Shown here: in pieces, positions 52,724 to 61,968 of the stretch | Layout: each line of letters opens with the position of its first letter | Position numbering within the stretch: the first letter of the stretch is position 1 | Origin: Halosegnis marinus | GTDB taxonomy: Archaea > Halobacteriota > Halobacteria > Halobacteriales > Haloarculaceae | Direction: 5' to 3' | Assembly (NCBI RefSeq): GCF_029338355.1 | Contig: NZ_CP119802.1 | Location: 806,001-870,000 of the forward strand | Length of the DNA stretch: 64,000 nucleotides | The notes under the pieces: model-generated | Seen by the model: only the letters and a program-made list of their open reading frames with translations | Told to the model about the DNA's origin: nothing | The model's database searches: none | Translations under genes and position numbers: made by a program

Positions 52724-54553
52724 ATGGTACCCGGGGGCACGGAGGCGCTGACGGTCGCCGTCGCGGACGCCGACGCGGAGCGGCGCGACCGAACGGCCCG
52801 GCGGCTCGCGGCGGCCGACGACGGCATCGGGACCGGCGACGACCCGCCCGACTGCGTCGTCGCCGAGCCGGACGCGCTCGACCGCGCGGACGCGCCCGAC
52901 GGCGTCCCCGTTCTGCTCTTCACCGACGCCGACCCCGGCGACTTCGCGGCGCGGGCGTTCCGCGCCGACGTCGCCGACTACGTCCCCCGGACGGACGGCT
53001 ACGACGCGCTCGCCGAGCGGGTCCGGGCGGCCGTCGCGGCGGCCGACGACGACGGCGGCCGCATCCGGGCGCTCGCGGCGTTCACGAGCGACCTCCACGG
53101 CTGCGAGACGGCCGCGGAGGCGCTCGACCTCGCGGCCGACGCGGCCCGGGACGTGCTCGCGTTCGACCGCTGTACGCTCGCCGTCGAGCGCGACGGCTAC
53201 CTCGAAGTCGCGGAGGAACGCGGCGGCGACCACGGCGCACACATGCGGATGCCCGCGGACGAGGGTATCGCCGGCGAGACGTACGGCGCCGGCGAGCCGT
53301 TGCTGTTCGACAGCCTCCGGGAGCACCCCGCCACCGACGCCGACGAACCGGGGGCGATAGTGAGCGTCCCCGTCGGGGACCACGGCGTGTTCCAGGCCGT
53401 CGCCGACGAGCGCGCCGGCTTCGACGAGCGCGACCTCGAGGTCGCGCGCCTGCTCTGTGACCACCTCGCGGAGGCGCTGACGCGCATCGGCCGCGAGCGC
53501 GACCTCGCCGAACAGGAGGCGTTCACCCGGCGGGTCGTCGACGCGCTCCCCGACCCGCTGTACATCCTCGATTCGGAGCTCCGGTTCGAGACGTTCAACG
53601 ACGCGCTCGTGACCGCGACCGGCTACGACCCCGACGAGCTACACGAGCGCTCGGCGCTCGACCTCCTCCCCGAGGACGAGCGCGGGCGGATCCGCGAGGG
53701 GTTGGCCGCCCTGCCCGACGACGGGGAAGGCTTCCGGACCGAAGTGCCCGTGCGCACCGCCGACGGCGACACCGTCCCGTTCCAGCTGAACACCACCCGG
53801 GTGGAGCGCGACGGGGAGCCCCTGCTCGTGGGCGTCGCCCGCGACGTGAGCGAGCGCGAGCGCCGCGAGCGCGAACTCGAACGCCAGAACGAGCGGCTCG
53901 ACGAGTTCGCCGGCGTCGTCTCCCACGACCTGCGGACGCCGTTGAACGTCGCCGCGGGGCGGCTCCGGCTCGCGGCCGAAACGGGCGACCACGAGCACCT
54001 CGACGCCGTCGGGGCGGCGCTCGACCGGATGGAATCGCTCATCGAGGACGCGCTCACGCTGGCGCGGGACGGCCGCGCCGTCGAGACACCCGAGCCGGTC
54101 GAGTTCGGCGAGATAGCCCGCGCCGCGTGGCGCGACGTCGCCGGCGACGACGCCGAGGCCGCCTTCGAGAACGTCGACACCGTCGTCTCCGCCGACGCGC
54201 CGCGGCTCCGCCGGGCGCTGGAGAACGTGATGCGGAACGCTGTCGAGCATGGCTCCGCGGGCACACCGTCGGTCCGCGTCGGCGTGGAGCGCGGCGACGG
54301 GACGGCGACCCTCTTCGTCGCCGACGACGGGCCGGGCGTCCCCGAGCGGGAACGCGAGAAGGCCGTCCGGTCGGGGTACACGACCGCCGAGGACGGCACC
54401 GGGCTCGGGCTGGGCATCGTCCGGCGCATCGCGGACGCCCACGGCTGGGCGCTCGCGCTGGCCGAGAGCGACGCGGGCGGCCTCCGGGTCGAACTCCGGG
54501 ACGTGACCCTCCCCGACGCGGAGCCGGTCGCGGCCGACCCCTTCCGGCGGTGA
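52724..54553 (+). CDS. Hybrid-like sensor histidine kinase with degenerate receiver, GAF and PAS domains
   Basis: The protein is 609 residues. Residues 8-105 resemble a receiver (VAVADADAERRDRTARRL, VLLFTDADPGDFAARAFRADVADYVPRT), but the expected phospho-acceptor Asp position reads VVAEPD, so it is probably not phosphorylated. A GAF domain follows at about 115-255, a PAS domain at 265-380 (DALPDPLYILDSELRFETFNDALVTATGYDPDEL), then HisKA with H401 in SHDLRTPLN and an HATPase_c domain with NVMRNAVEHG, DDGPGVPE and GTGLGLGIVRRI. It is soluble, with no membrane helix, and would sense a cytoplasmic signal. The partner regulator is not adjacent. ATG at 52724 has a TATA-like element. Confidence 0.9.
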   Translation: MVPGGTEALTVAVADADAERRDRTARRLAAADDGIGTGDDPPDCVVAEPDALDRADAPDGVPVLLFTDADPGDFAARAFRADVADYVPRTDGYDALAERVRAAVAAADDDGGRIRALAAFTSDLHGCETAAEALDLAADAARDVLAFDRCTLAVERDGYLEVAEERGGDHGAHMRMPADEGIAGETYGAGEPLLFDSLREHPATDADEPGAIVSVPVGDHGVFQAVADERAGFDERDLEVARLLCDHLAEALTRIGRERDLAEQEAFTRRVVDALPDPLYILDSELRFETFNDALVTATGYDPDELHERSALDLLPEDERGRIREGLAALPDDGEGFRTEVPVRTADGDTVPFQLNTTRVERDGEPLLVGVARDVSERERRERELERQNERLDEFAGVVSHDLRTPLNVAAGRLRLAAETGDHEHLDAVGAALDRMESLIEDALTLARDGRAVETPEPVEFGEIARAAWRDVAGDDAEAAFENVDTVVSADAPRLRRALENVMRNAVEHGSAGTPSVRVGVERGDGTATLFVADDGPGVPEREREKAVRSGYTTAEDGTGLGLGIVRRIADAHGWALALAESDAGGLRVELRDVTLPDAEPVAADPFRR

Positions 54554-54590
54554 GCGAAACGCACACCTACCGGCGGGCCGTCGCGCCGGC

Positions 54591-55001
54591 ATGGAGCGTA
54601 TCACGAGCGCCGACGAGGTCCCCGAGCAGGGGTCGTACCTGTTCACCGTCACGGAGGCGGACGGGAGCGAGGAGGAGGTCATCCTCGTCCGGCTCTCGGA
54701 CGGCATCGGCGCGTGGAAGAACTTCTGCCAGCACGAGATAGACCAGCGGCTCGACCGCGGCGTCGGGAACGGCGCGGCGATACGCGACGGCGAGATACTC
54801 TGCCCGAAACACGGGTCGAGCTTCGACGCCGAGACGGGCTACTGCGACAACGGGAAGGCCGCCGGCTCGACGCTCGCGGCGGTCGATATCGCCGTCAACC
54901 GCGGCGACGTGTTCCTCACCGACGACGACCTGACGTTCGCCCACGAGGGCGGCATCGACGACGGCGACATGCCCGGCTCCACCTCGCACCTCTCCTTCTG
55001 A
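54591..55001 (+). CDS. Rieske [2Fe-2S] protein
   Basis: The protein is 136 residues, a single Rieske domain: C46-x-H48 (KNFCQHEIDQRL) and C71-x2-H74 (CPKHGSSFD), four residues that hold one [2Fe-2S] cluster. No signal or membrane anchor is seen, so it is a soluble, ferredoxin-like electron carrier rather than a bc1 Rieske subunit. The C-terminus is acidic (GGIDDGDMPGSTSHLSF). It sits between the histidine kinase and an alcohol dehydrogenase, possibly in the same redox group. ATG at 54591 follows the kinase by 37 bases. Confidence 0.9.
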   Translation: MERITSADEVPEQGSYLFTVTEADGSEEEVILVRLSDGIGAWKNFCQHEIDQRLDRGVGNGAAIRDGEILCPKHGSSFDAETGYCDNGKAAGSTLAAVDIAVNRGDVFLTDDDLTFAHEGGIDDGDMPGSTSHLSF

Positions 55002-55008
55002 CCGGCCC

Positions 55009-55016
55009 GTTTTTCG
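55009..55016 (+). promoter_or_regulatory. TATA-like promoter of the alcohol dehydrogenase
   Basis: GTTTTTCG is centred about 27 bases before the ATG at 55039, at a leaderless spacing. Confidence 0.45.
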
Positions 55017-55038
55017 TCGTGGCACCCGACCGCCGGGT

Positions 55039-56094
55039 ATGCGCGCCGCCGTCCTCCGCGAGTACGGGGAGCCGCTCGACGTGACCGACCTGCCCGACCC
55101 CGAGCCGGGCGACGCGGGCGCGGTCGTCGCCGTCGAGGCCTGCGGCATCTGTCGCTCCGACTGGCACGCGTGGCAGGGCCACGGCGAGTGGGCCGACGAC
55201 CGGGCGCCGCTGGACCACGTCATCGGCCACGAGCCGGCTGGCCGCGTCGTCGCCGTCGGCCCGGAGGTCGAGCGGTTCGACGAGGGCGACCGCGTCGTCG
55301 TTCCGTTCAACCTCGGCTGTGGCGCGTGTCCGAACTGCCACGACGGGCACGGCAACACCTGCACCGACGGGCTGGCGCTCGGCTTCGAGCGGGCCGCCCC
55401 CGGCGCGTTCGCCGAGCGGGTCGCCGTCCCCGAGGCCGACTACAACCTCCAGCGGCTCCCCGGGGGCGTCTCGTTCCGGGACGTGGCCGCCGTCGGCTGT
55501 CGCTACATGACCGCCTTCCACGCGCTCGCCCACCGCGCCGAGGTCGGCGGCGGCGAGTTCGTCGCGGTCCACGGCTGCGGCGGCGTCGGCCTCTCGACGG
55601 TCCAGATAGCCCGGGCGCTCGGGGCGCGGCCGGTCGCCGTCGACGTGGACGACGGCGCGCTCGCGCGGGCCGCCGACGCCGGGGCCGAGGCGACCGTCGA
55701 CGCCTCGGCGACGGACCCGGTCGGGGAGATAGAGGCGCTCACCGACGGCGGCGCGGCCGTGTCGGTGGACGCGCTCGGCCGCGCCGAAACCGCGCGCAAC
55801 TCCGTGCGGTGTCTCCGCGAGCGCGGCACACACGTACAGGTGGGGCTCACCACCGACGCCGAGAAGGGGGAGGTGTCGCTCCCGACCGACTGGATGACGC
55901 GGTGGGAGGTCGACTGGCTCGGCTCGCGGGGGATGCCGCCGACGCGGTTCCCGGAACTGCTCTCGATGGTGGACTCGGGCACGCTCGACCCCGGCGCGCT
56001 CGTCGGGCGCGAGGTCGGCCTCGACGAGGTCTCGGACCGGCTCGCCGCGATGACGACGTACGACACGGACGGCGTCGAGGTTCTGCGTCCCTGA
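55039..56094 (+). CDS. Zinc-dependent alcohol dehydrogenase (MDR family)
   Basis: The protein is 351 residues. Catalytic zinc ligands are C38 region in EACGICRSDWH and H64-E65 in GHEPAGRV; the structural zinc cysteines are C94, C97, C100 and C108 (GCGACPNCHDGHGNTC). The NAD(P) site is VHGCGGVGLSTVQIARALG. It is a medium-chain alcohol or polyol dehydrogenase; the substrate (ethanol, glycerol or a sugar alcohol) is not shown. It is the third gene of a short plus-strand cluster after the kinase and Rieske genes. Confidence 0.92.
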   Translation: MRAAVLREYGEPLDVTDLPDPEPGDAGAVVAVEACGICRSDWHAWQGHGEWADDRAPLDHVIGHEPAGRVVAVGPEVERFDEGDRVVVPFNLGCGACPNCHDGHGNTCTDGLALGFERAAPGAFAERVAVPEADYNLQRLPGGVSFRDVAAVGCRYMTAFHALAHRAEVGGGEFVAVHGCGGVGLSTVQIARALGARPVAVDVDDGALARAADAGAEATVDASATDPVGEIEALTDGGAAVSVDALGRAETARNSVRCLRERGTHVQVGLTTDAEKGEVSLPTDWMTRWEVDWLGSRGMPPTRFPELLSMVDSGTLDPGALVGREVGLDEVSDRLAAMTTYDTDGVEVLRP

Positions 56095-56136
56095 GCCGCC
56101 CCGCACCTATTTGTCGGGGCGGAACACACCGCCCGC

Positions 56137-57402
56137 ATGGACCGCAGGACGTTCCTCGCCGCGGTTCCGGCGACGGCCGCGCTGGCCGGCTGCACGACCG
56201 GGGGGACCGACACCGCGACGGAGCGGGCGACGCGGACGGCGACGACGACGGCCACGAGCACGGCCACGGCGACCGCGAGCGACACGCCGCGCGACCACCC
56301 GAACACGCTGTTCGTCGACGCCGAGACCGGGAGCCGCGCCAACCCCGGAACGGCCGACGCGCCGCTGGACTCGATACGGCGGGCGACCGTGCGGGCGGAC
56401 CCGGGCGAGACGGTGTACGTCATGCCCGGCGAGTACCACGAGCCGGTGGAGCCGCCGGGCGGCGAGCCGGGCGCGCCCATCACCATCACCGGACCGCCCG
56501 ACGCGGTGTTGAAGAACAGCCCGGACGCGTACTACATGTTCCTCGTCCGGTCGAGCCACGTCCACCTGACGGGGATGACGATAGACGGCCTCGAGAACCC
56601 CGACCGCCCGGACGACGTCGAGTCGTACGCGCGGACCTCCCCCATCGTGACGCGCCCGCCCGAGTCCACCGACGAGTACCTGCGCGACGTCGTCATCGCG
56701 CCCCACGCCGTCGGGAACTCGCAGAAGGCGCTCGTCTCGATAGACCGGACGCGCGACCTCGTCGTCGGGCCGTTCCGGGTGACGGGCCCCGCGGGGACGA
56801 AGTACCTGCTCACCGACGAGCCGGGCCACAACGGCGAGATCGTGTATCTCGGCACCTCCCCGTCGAACCTCGGGACGGACTGGCACCCGTGGACGGAGTA
56901 CGACCGAACCCGGAACGTCCTCGTCCGGGGCATCGACAACAGCGCCGGCCACGGCCACTCGGAGCTTGTGAACACGAAGCTCGGGACCGAGGACGTGGTC
57001 GTGGAGTACTGCACCGACGCCGGGGGCTCGCGGAACACCGAGGACTCGCCCGCCGCGTCGGTGCGGTTCCAGAGCTTCGGCGCGACCGTCCGCTGGTGTG
57101 ACCTCCGGGGCGGCCGGGGCCACGGCGTCGAGATAGCGAGCTTCAAGGCCCGAGACGCGCGCGAGGAGGGCGACCCGACCCGGATAGAACGGCTCGGCGG
57201 CACCGACAACGCCGTCTACGGGAACCGCATCGTCGGGTTCGACGACCTCGCGGTCGCCTACCCCTCGGAGAGCGGCGAGGCGGACCAGCGACACGTCTGC
57301 GGGAACACGTACGACGGGGAGACGGCCGGAACCCCCGACGCCCCCTGTCCCGACGGCGTGCCGACCGGCGACGGGGTCGGCCACACCGCCCTCGGGGAGT
57401 GA
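56137..57402 (+). CDS. Tat lipoprotein with right-handed beta-helix domain
   Basis: The protein is 421 residues. MDRRTFLAAVPATAALAGC is a Tat signal with a lipobox (LAGC), so the mature protein is lipid-anchored outside the membrane. A Thr/Ala linker follows, then a beta-helix: FVDAETGSRANPGTADAPLDSI is the opening strand of a DUF1565-like repeat, and later segments include SHVHLTGMTIDGLEN and VVEYCTDAGGSRNTE. The fold is that of polysaccharide-binding or -degrading proteins; no acid catalyst can be fixed. A T-rich element (56107-56115) is at leaderless spacing before the ATG. Confidence 0.86.
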   Translation: MDRRTFLAAVPATAALAGCTTGGTDTATERATRTATTTATSTATATASDTPRDHPNTLFVDAETGSRANPGTADAPLDSIRRATVRADPGETVYVMPGEYHEPVEPPGGEPGAPITITGPPDAVLKNSPDAYYMFLVRSSHVHLTGMTIDGLENPDRPDDVESYARTSPIVTRPPESTDEYLRDVVIAPHAVGNSQKALVSIDRTRDLVVGPFRVTGPAGTKYLLTDEPGHNGEIVYLGTSPSNLGTDWHPWTEYDRTRNVLVRGIDNSAGHGHSELVNTKLGTEDVVVEYCTDAGGSRNTEDSPAASVRFQSFGATVRWCDLRGGRGHGVEIASFKARDAREEGDPTRIERLGGTDNAVYGNRIVGFDDLAVAYPSESGEADQRHVCGNTYDGETAGTPDAPCPDGVPTGDGVGHTALGE

Positions 57403-57510
57403 GGGGCGAGCGGGCGAGCGACGGGCCGGACGCCCGCCGACCTGTCGAGCCGTTTACCGAAACCGCGTTCTGGGAACATTGAGGGGCGCGTGGGACGACT
57501 ACCCGACGAG

Positions 57511-59400
57511 ATGTCCCTACACGACGTCGACAACGTACTGGAGGAGCTCGCCGGCCTGCCGAGCTTCCACCACCCGACGGTGTCGCCCGACGGCTCCACC
57601 GTCGCCGTCTACTACGACGGCTCCGGCCGCAACGAACTCCACTTCATCGACACGGAGACGGGCGAGTCCGAGCAGGTGACCGACGGCGAGGTCCCCCGCA
57701 ACGCCCGCTGGTACCTCAAGTGGGGCACCGACGAGGAGGTGTTCTTCCACATGGACGAGGGCGGCAACGAGCAGAACGACATCCACGTCGCCGACCGCGA
57801 CGGGAACGTCGAGCCCGTGGTCGAACAGGAGGGGCAGAACTCCCTGCAGGCCGTGAGCGACGACGGCCGCGTCCTCTACTTCGGCTCGTCGCGCGACGGC
57901 CAGATGAACATCTACCGGCACGACCGCGACGCCGGCGAGACGACGAAGCTCACGGAGTACGAGCGCGCCGCCGGCGGCGCGACGCTCTCGCCCGACGGCG
58001 ACCGGGTCGCCTTCTCCACCAACGAGTCGGACGACTACGACAACCAGGACGTGTACGTGATGGACGCCGACGGGTCGAACCCGCGGAACCTCGAGATCGG
58101 GGAGGACGGGGCCGAGGCCTCGCCCTCGGACTTCTCGCCCGACGGCTCGAAGCTCCTCGTCTCGGACAACACCGAGGACCTCGGCCGCCCCGGCGTCTAC
58201 GACTTCGAGACCGGCGAGACGACGTGGTACGGCGCCGACGACGCCGAGGAGTCGCCCGTCTGCTTCCTCGACGACGGCGAGCGCTTCCTCGCCCACCGGA
58301 CCCGCGACGCCGCGGTCGTCCCCGTCGTCTACGACCTCTCGGGCGGGTCGCGCGAACTCGACCTCCCCGAGGGCGTCGCGGCCTTCTCCGGCACGGGGAA
58401 GACGCAGATAGACGACGACCGCCTGCTCGTCACGAACACGACGCCGAGCACGCGCTCCTCGCTGCTCGCGTACGACCTCGCCGACGACTCGACGGAGACC
58501 CTGCTCGCGGCCGACTACGGGCCGTTCTCGCCCGACGACTTCGCCGACGCTGAGTACTTCACCTTCGACTCCGACGGCGTCCCGGAGACGCGACAGGCCG
58601 CCGTCGAGCACGAGCCGTACGAGGAACTCGAAATCGGCGGCCTGCTGTACGACTCCGGCGAGCGTCCGTCGCCGCTCATCGTCAATCCCCACGGGGGGCC
58701 GCGCGCCGCCGACTACCGGAACTTCGACCTCTACACGCAGTTCCTCGTCTCGCGCGGCTTCTCGGTGCTGAAGGTGAACTACCGCGGCTCCACGGGCCGC
58801 GGCCGCGAGTTCGTCGAGACGCTGTACGACGACTGGGGCGGCGCAGAACAGGGCGACGTCGCGACCGGTGCCGAACACGTCCTCGCCGAGCACGACTACC
58901 TCGACGCCGACCGCGTCGTCGTCTTCGGCGGCTCCTACGGCGGCTACTCCGCGTACTGGCAGACGGTGCAGTACCCGGACCTCTACGCCGCCGGCATCGC
59001 GTGGATCGGCCTCACCGACCTGGAGGAGATGTTCGAGACCACGATGCCGCACTTCCGCACGGAGCTGATGGAGAAGAACCTCGGGACGCCCGAGGAGAAC
59101 CCCGACCTCTACCGCGAGCGCTCGCCCATCGAGTACGCGGAGAACCTCGCGTGTCCCCTGCTGATGGTCCACGGCGTCAACGACCGCCGCGTCCCCGTCT
59201 CGCAGGCCCGGATGTACGACGAGAAGCTGCAGGAACTCGGCTACGAGAAGGGCGAGGACGGCGACTACGAGTACGTCGAACTCGGCGAGGAGGGCCACGC
59301 CTCCTCGGACATCGACCAGAAGATACGGCTGTTCCGCGTGCTGGACGACTTCCTCGCCCGGCGCGTCGGGACGACGGTCGGCGCGCCGGCCGACGACTAG
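57511..59400 (+). CDS. S9-family prolyl-oligopeptidase-like peptidase
   Basis: The protein is 629 residues. The N-terminal two thirds form a beta-propeller with repeats such as FHHPTVSPDGSTVAVYYDGSG and GATLSPDGDRVAFSTN. The C-terminal alpha/beta hydrolase domain has the catalytic Ser at 475 in GGSYGGYSAYW, Asp at 558 (VNDRRVP) and His at 596 (EEGHASSD). It is expected to act on peptides in the cytoplasm; no signal peptide is present. I start it at ATG 57511, with an in-frame GTG at 57490 as an alternative. Confidence 0.93.
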   Translation: MSLHDVDNVLEELAGLPSFHHPTVSPDGSTVAVYYDGSGRNELHFIDTETGESEQVTDGEVPRNARWYLKWGTDEEVFFHMDEGGNEQNDIHVADRDGNVEPVVEQEGQNSLQAVSDDGRVLYFGSSRDGQMNIYRHDRDAGETTKLTEYERAAGGATLSPDGDRVAFSTNESDDYDNQDVYVMDADGSNPRNLEIGEDGAEASPSDFSPDGSKLLVSDNTEDLGRPGVYDFETGETTWYGADDAEESPVCFLDDGERFLAHRTRDAAVVPVVYDLSGGSRELDLPEGVAAFSGTGKTQIDDDRLLVTNTTPSTRSSLLAYDLADDSTETLLAADYGPFSPDDFADAEYFTFDSDGVPETRQAAVEHEPYEELEIGGLLYDSGERPSPLIVNPHGGPRAADYRNFDLYTQFLVSRGFSVLKVNYRGSTGRGREFVETLYDDWGGAEQGDVATGAEHVLAEHDYLDADRVVVFGGSYGGYSAYWQTVQYPDLYAAGIAWIGLTDLEEMFETTMPHFRTELMEKNLGTPEENPDLYRERSPIEYAENLACPLLMVHGVNDRRVPVSQARMYDEKLQELGYEKGEDGDYEYVELGEEGHASSDIDQKIRLFRVLDDFLARRVGTTVGAPADD

Positions 59401-59470
59401 GCGACGCGGGCGGACGACCGGAGGGAGTCCGCCGAACGAGCGAGCGGGGAGCGGAGCGACCCGCGAGCCT

Positions 59471-59488
59471 CCGAACGACCTTTTTCGG
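59471..59488. terminator. Hairpin with T5 run between S9 peptidase and SdpI-like gene
   Basis: ccgaa and ttcgg form a 5-bp stem that encloses the T5 run at 59481-59485. It lies between two converging genes and could end the plus-strand S9 transcript. The preceding spacer (59401-59470) is AGCGAGCG-type purine-skewed repeat text with no gene. Confidence 0.5.
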
Positions 59489-60154
59489 CTACCGCGCCGC
59501 GACCTCGCCGCCCGCGTCGGGGAGCCGCGCGTAGAGCACGTACGAGTACGCGACGGTGACGACGGCCGTCCCGAGCGCGGGGACGAGCAGGAAGTATATC
59601 GCGTAGTCGCCGAACGCGAGGCCGACGACCGCGACGAGCGCGCTCAGTTTGAACAGCCGCGCGGCGAGCGCGTGAGTCCGGTCCCAGACGCGCTCGTCCG
59701 ACAGCGTCCACGGCGTGCGGACGCCGACGAACCAGTTCCGCTCGACGTGTTCGAGCAGGAGGCCGACGCAGTAGAACAGCCCCGCGACGGCCGCGAGCAC
59801 GAACAGCGTGAAGTCGAAGACGTAGCCGAGGTTGAACGCGACGATGCCGACGTGCAGCGCGGCGAGGAAGGCCGACAGCGCGACGACGAACCCGTCGTAC
59901 GCGGGCCGGAACGCGGCGACGTTCCCGCCGAGCGGGTCGATGCGGGGCAGGAGCGCGAACAGGCCGAGCAGTCCCGCCGCGATCGCGGGAAGGAAGACGA
60001 GCGCGACCGTCCGCGGCATCGTCCCGTCGGGCACCCCGGCGGCGTTCCAGTGGGTCGCCATCCGCGCCGGCAGGTCGGGCGCGGCGACGAGGCCGACGAC
60101 GGCCGACGCCGCGACGAGCAGCCCCGCCAGTCCGAACCGTCCTCGCGTGTTCAT
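59489..60154 (-). CDS. SdpI / DUF1648-family membrane protein
   Basis: The protein is 221 residues with six hydrophobic helices. The N-terminal DUF1648 segment reads DLPARMATHWNAAGVPDGTMPR. The SdpI motif near the C-terminus, RNWFVGVRTPWTLSDERVWDRTHALAARLF, is read in segments around residues 140-168. In Bacillus, SdpI protects against a toxin; the haloarchaeal homologues have no known toxin partner, so an immunity role should not be assumed. ATG at 60154 has a very close GAGGAGG before it. Confidence 0.87.
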   Translation of the reverse strand: MNTRGRFGLAGLLVAASAVVGLVAAPDLPARMATHWNAAGVPDGTMPRTVALVFLPAIAAGLLGLFALLPRIDPLGGNVAAFRPAYDGFVVALSAFLAALHVGIVAFNLGYVFDFTLFVLAAVAGLFYCVGLLLEHVERNWFVGVRTPWTLSDERVWDRTHALAARLFKLSALVAVVGLAFGDYAIYFLLVPALGTAVVTVAYSYVLYARLPDAGGEVAAR

Positions 60155-60233
60155 CCTCCTCTATAGGTCGCCTTCGGTCTTCAACGCACCGCCGGCACAA
60201 CCCCTTTGTCCGCCCTCCCGCTCTCGACGGTAG

Positions 60234-61634
60234 ATGGCCCGCTCCCTCCCCGACGCCCTCCGCGCCCGCCTCGGGGTCGACCCGCGGGCGCTCGCCGCCC
60301 TCCGGGTCGCGCTCGGCCTACTCGTGCTCGCGGACCTCGCGCTTCGGGCCGGCGACCTGGTCGCCTTCTACACCGACGCGGGCGTGCTGCCGCGCGCGCT
60401 CCTGTTCGAGGCGTACCCGACGGTCGGCCGGCTCTCGCTGTACGCGCTGTTCGGCTCCCCGCTGTGGGCCGCGACGCTGTTCCTCCTCACCGCGGGCGTC
60501 GCCTGCGCGCTCGTCGCCGGCTACCGGAGCCGCCTCGCCGCCCTCGCGCTGTTCGTCCTCCTGCTCTCGCTCCACACGCGGAACCTCCTCGTGCTCAACG
60601 CCGGCGACTCCCTGCTCCGGCGGCTGTTGCTGTGGGGCGCGCTCCTCCCGCTCGGGGCGCGGTGGGGTCTCGACGGGGGGGAGAAACGCGACCGCGTCGT
60701 CTCCGTGGCGACGGCGGGCCTGCTCGTGCAGGTGTTCGTCGTGTACGGCGTCAACGCGGTCATCAAGCTCCGCGGGGAGGCGTGGCGCTCGGGCGAGGCC
60801 GTCCGCTACGTGTTCGGCATCGACGCGCTCACCGTCGGCCTCGGTGACGCGCTCGCGGGGCAGTCGTGGCTTCTCTCGCTCGGCGCGCACGCGTGGCTCG
60901 CCCTGCTCGTCGCCTCGCCACTGCTCCTGCTCGCGACGGGACGGCTCCGCGCCGCGCTCGTCGGCGCGTTCGTCGGCGGCCACCTGTTCATGTTCCTCAC
61001 GCTCCGGCTGGGGGTGTTCCCGCTCGTCTCTGCGGCGGGGCTACTCGTCTTCCTACCGCCCCTCGTCTGGGACCGCGTCGAGGCCGCGACCGCCGACCTC
61101 CGGGCGCGGGCCGCCGGGCGCTGGCTCCCCCGTCCGGGCGGGGCCCTGCTCGGTCGCCTCGACCCGCCCGCGACCCGGACGGTCGCGGCGCTCCTGCTCG
61201 CCTTCGTCCTCGTGTGGAACGCCTCGTCGCTCGGGCTGGTCGCCCTGCCCGCGGCCTCGGGGAGCGTGGACCCCGAGCAGCGCCGCTGGGACATGTTCGC
61301 GCCGGAACCTCCGAAGACCGATAGCTGGCACGTCCCGGTCGGGACGACCGCGGACGGAGAGCGGGTGGACGCGCTCCGCGGCGGCGCGCCCGTCTTCGAC
61401 GTGGCCGACTCGGGGGCGACGTACCCCAGCCACCGCTGGTACGTCTACCTCGGGGACCTGCGGGGCGCGCCCGCGCTCCGGCCCGGCCTCGCCGCCCACC
61501 TCTGTGAGCGATGGGACCGAACACACGCGAGCGACCTCGTCCGGGTCGAACACGTCCTCGTGACCCGGCGGGTCGTCCTCGACGGGAGCGCGCCCGTCGA
61601 ACGGCGGGGGCTCGGGACGTACGACTGTCCGTGA
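60234..61634 (+). CDS. HTTM / vitamin-K-carboxylase-like membrane protein
   Basis: The protein is 466 residues. About eight to nine hydrophobic helices, with the HTTM motifs AALRVALGLLVLADLALR, FYTDAGVLPRALL, LVLNAGDSLLRRLLLWGALLPLG and VNAVIKLRGEAWRSGEAV. A polar C-terminal domain of about 110 residues (QRRWDMFAPEPPKTDSWHVPV, LVRVEHVLVTRRVVLDG) ends in YDCP. HTTM proteins are related to the gamma-glutamyl carboxylase, but an enzymatic role in archaea is not shown. It is divergent from the SdpI-like gene. Confidence 0.88.
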   Translation: MARSLPDALRARLGVDPRALAALRVALGLLVLADLALRAGDLVAFYTDAGVLPRALLFEAYPTVGRLSLYALFGSPLWAATLFLLTAGVACALVAGYRSRLAALALFVLLLSLHTRNLLVLNAGDSLLRRLLLWGALLPLGARWGLDGGEKRDRVVSVATAGLLVQVFVVYGVNAVIKLRGEAWRSGEAVRYVFGIDALTVGLGDALAGQSWLLSLGAHAWLALLVASPLLLLATGRLRAALVGAFVGGHLFMFLTLRLGVFPLVSAAGLLVFLPPLVWDRVEAATADLRARAAGRWLPRPGGALLGRLDPPATRTVAALLLAFVLVWNASSLGLVALPAASGSVDPEQRRWDMFAPEPPKTDSWHVPVGTTADGERVDALRGGAPVFDVADSGATYPSHRWYVYLGDLRGAPALRPGLAAHLCERWDRTHASDLVRVEHVLVTRRVVLDGSAPVERRGLGTYDCP

Positions 61635-61931
61635 CTACGCCTCGGTGACGGGAATCTCGACGCTCCGGGGGGTCGCGTCGGCCGCGTCCGCGGTCGCCGC
61701 CGGGTCCGTATCTCCCTCGCCCGACGTCCGTTCCCGCACCTCCCCGCCGTCGGGGAGCGCCTTCCGCACGGGACAGGGGTCGAGCGCCTTGCCGGCGATG
61801 TAGCCGCCCGCGGCGCCGAAGCCGGCGCCCACGCCCGCGCCGACGGGACCGGCCTTGGAACCGAGCTGTGCGCCGACGCTCGCGCCCGCTGAGGCCGCGT
61901 TCGCGGCCGGGTCGAACAGGTTCGGAATCAC
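61635..61931 (-). CDS. Small glycine-zipper protein
   Basis: The protein is 98 residues. The N-terminal half is Gly/Ala/Ser-rich (SAGASVGAQLGSKAGPVGAGVGAGFGAAGGYIAG, read in segments), a glycine-zipper that can insert into or span membranes; the C-terminal half is polar and Thr/Asp/Glu-rich. A single Cys lies in DPCPVRKAL. It abuts the end of the HTTM gene and precedes the FAD enzyme gene. Function is unknown. Confidence 0.7.
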   Translation of the reverse strand: MIPNLFDPAANAASAGASVGAQLGSKAGPVGAGVGAGFGAAGGYIAGKALDPCPVRKALPDGGEVRERTSGEGDTDPAATADAADATPRSVEIPVTEA

Positions 61932-61968
61932 AGCCGTGCTACGGCCGCCGCCGGGAAGTGTGTGACGC

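Noticed and set aside
59489-60154. SdpI-like gene as part of a toxin-immunity pair
   Set aside because: No small secreted toxin-like gene is adjacent; the neighbours are an S9 peptidase and an HTTM protein, so immunity is not supported.
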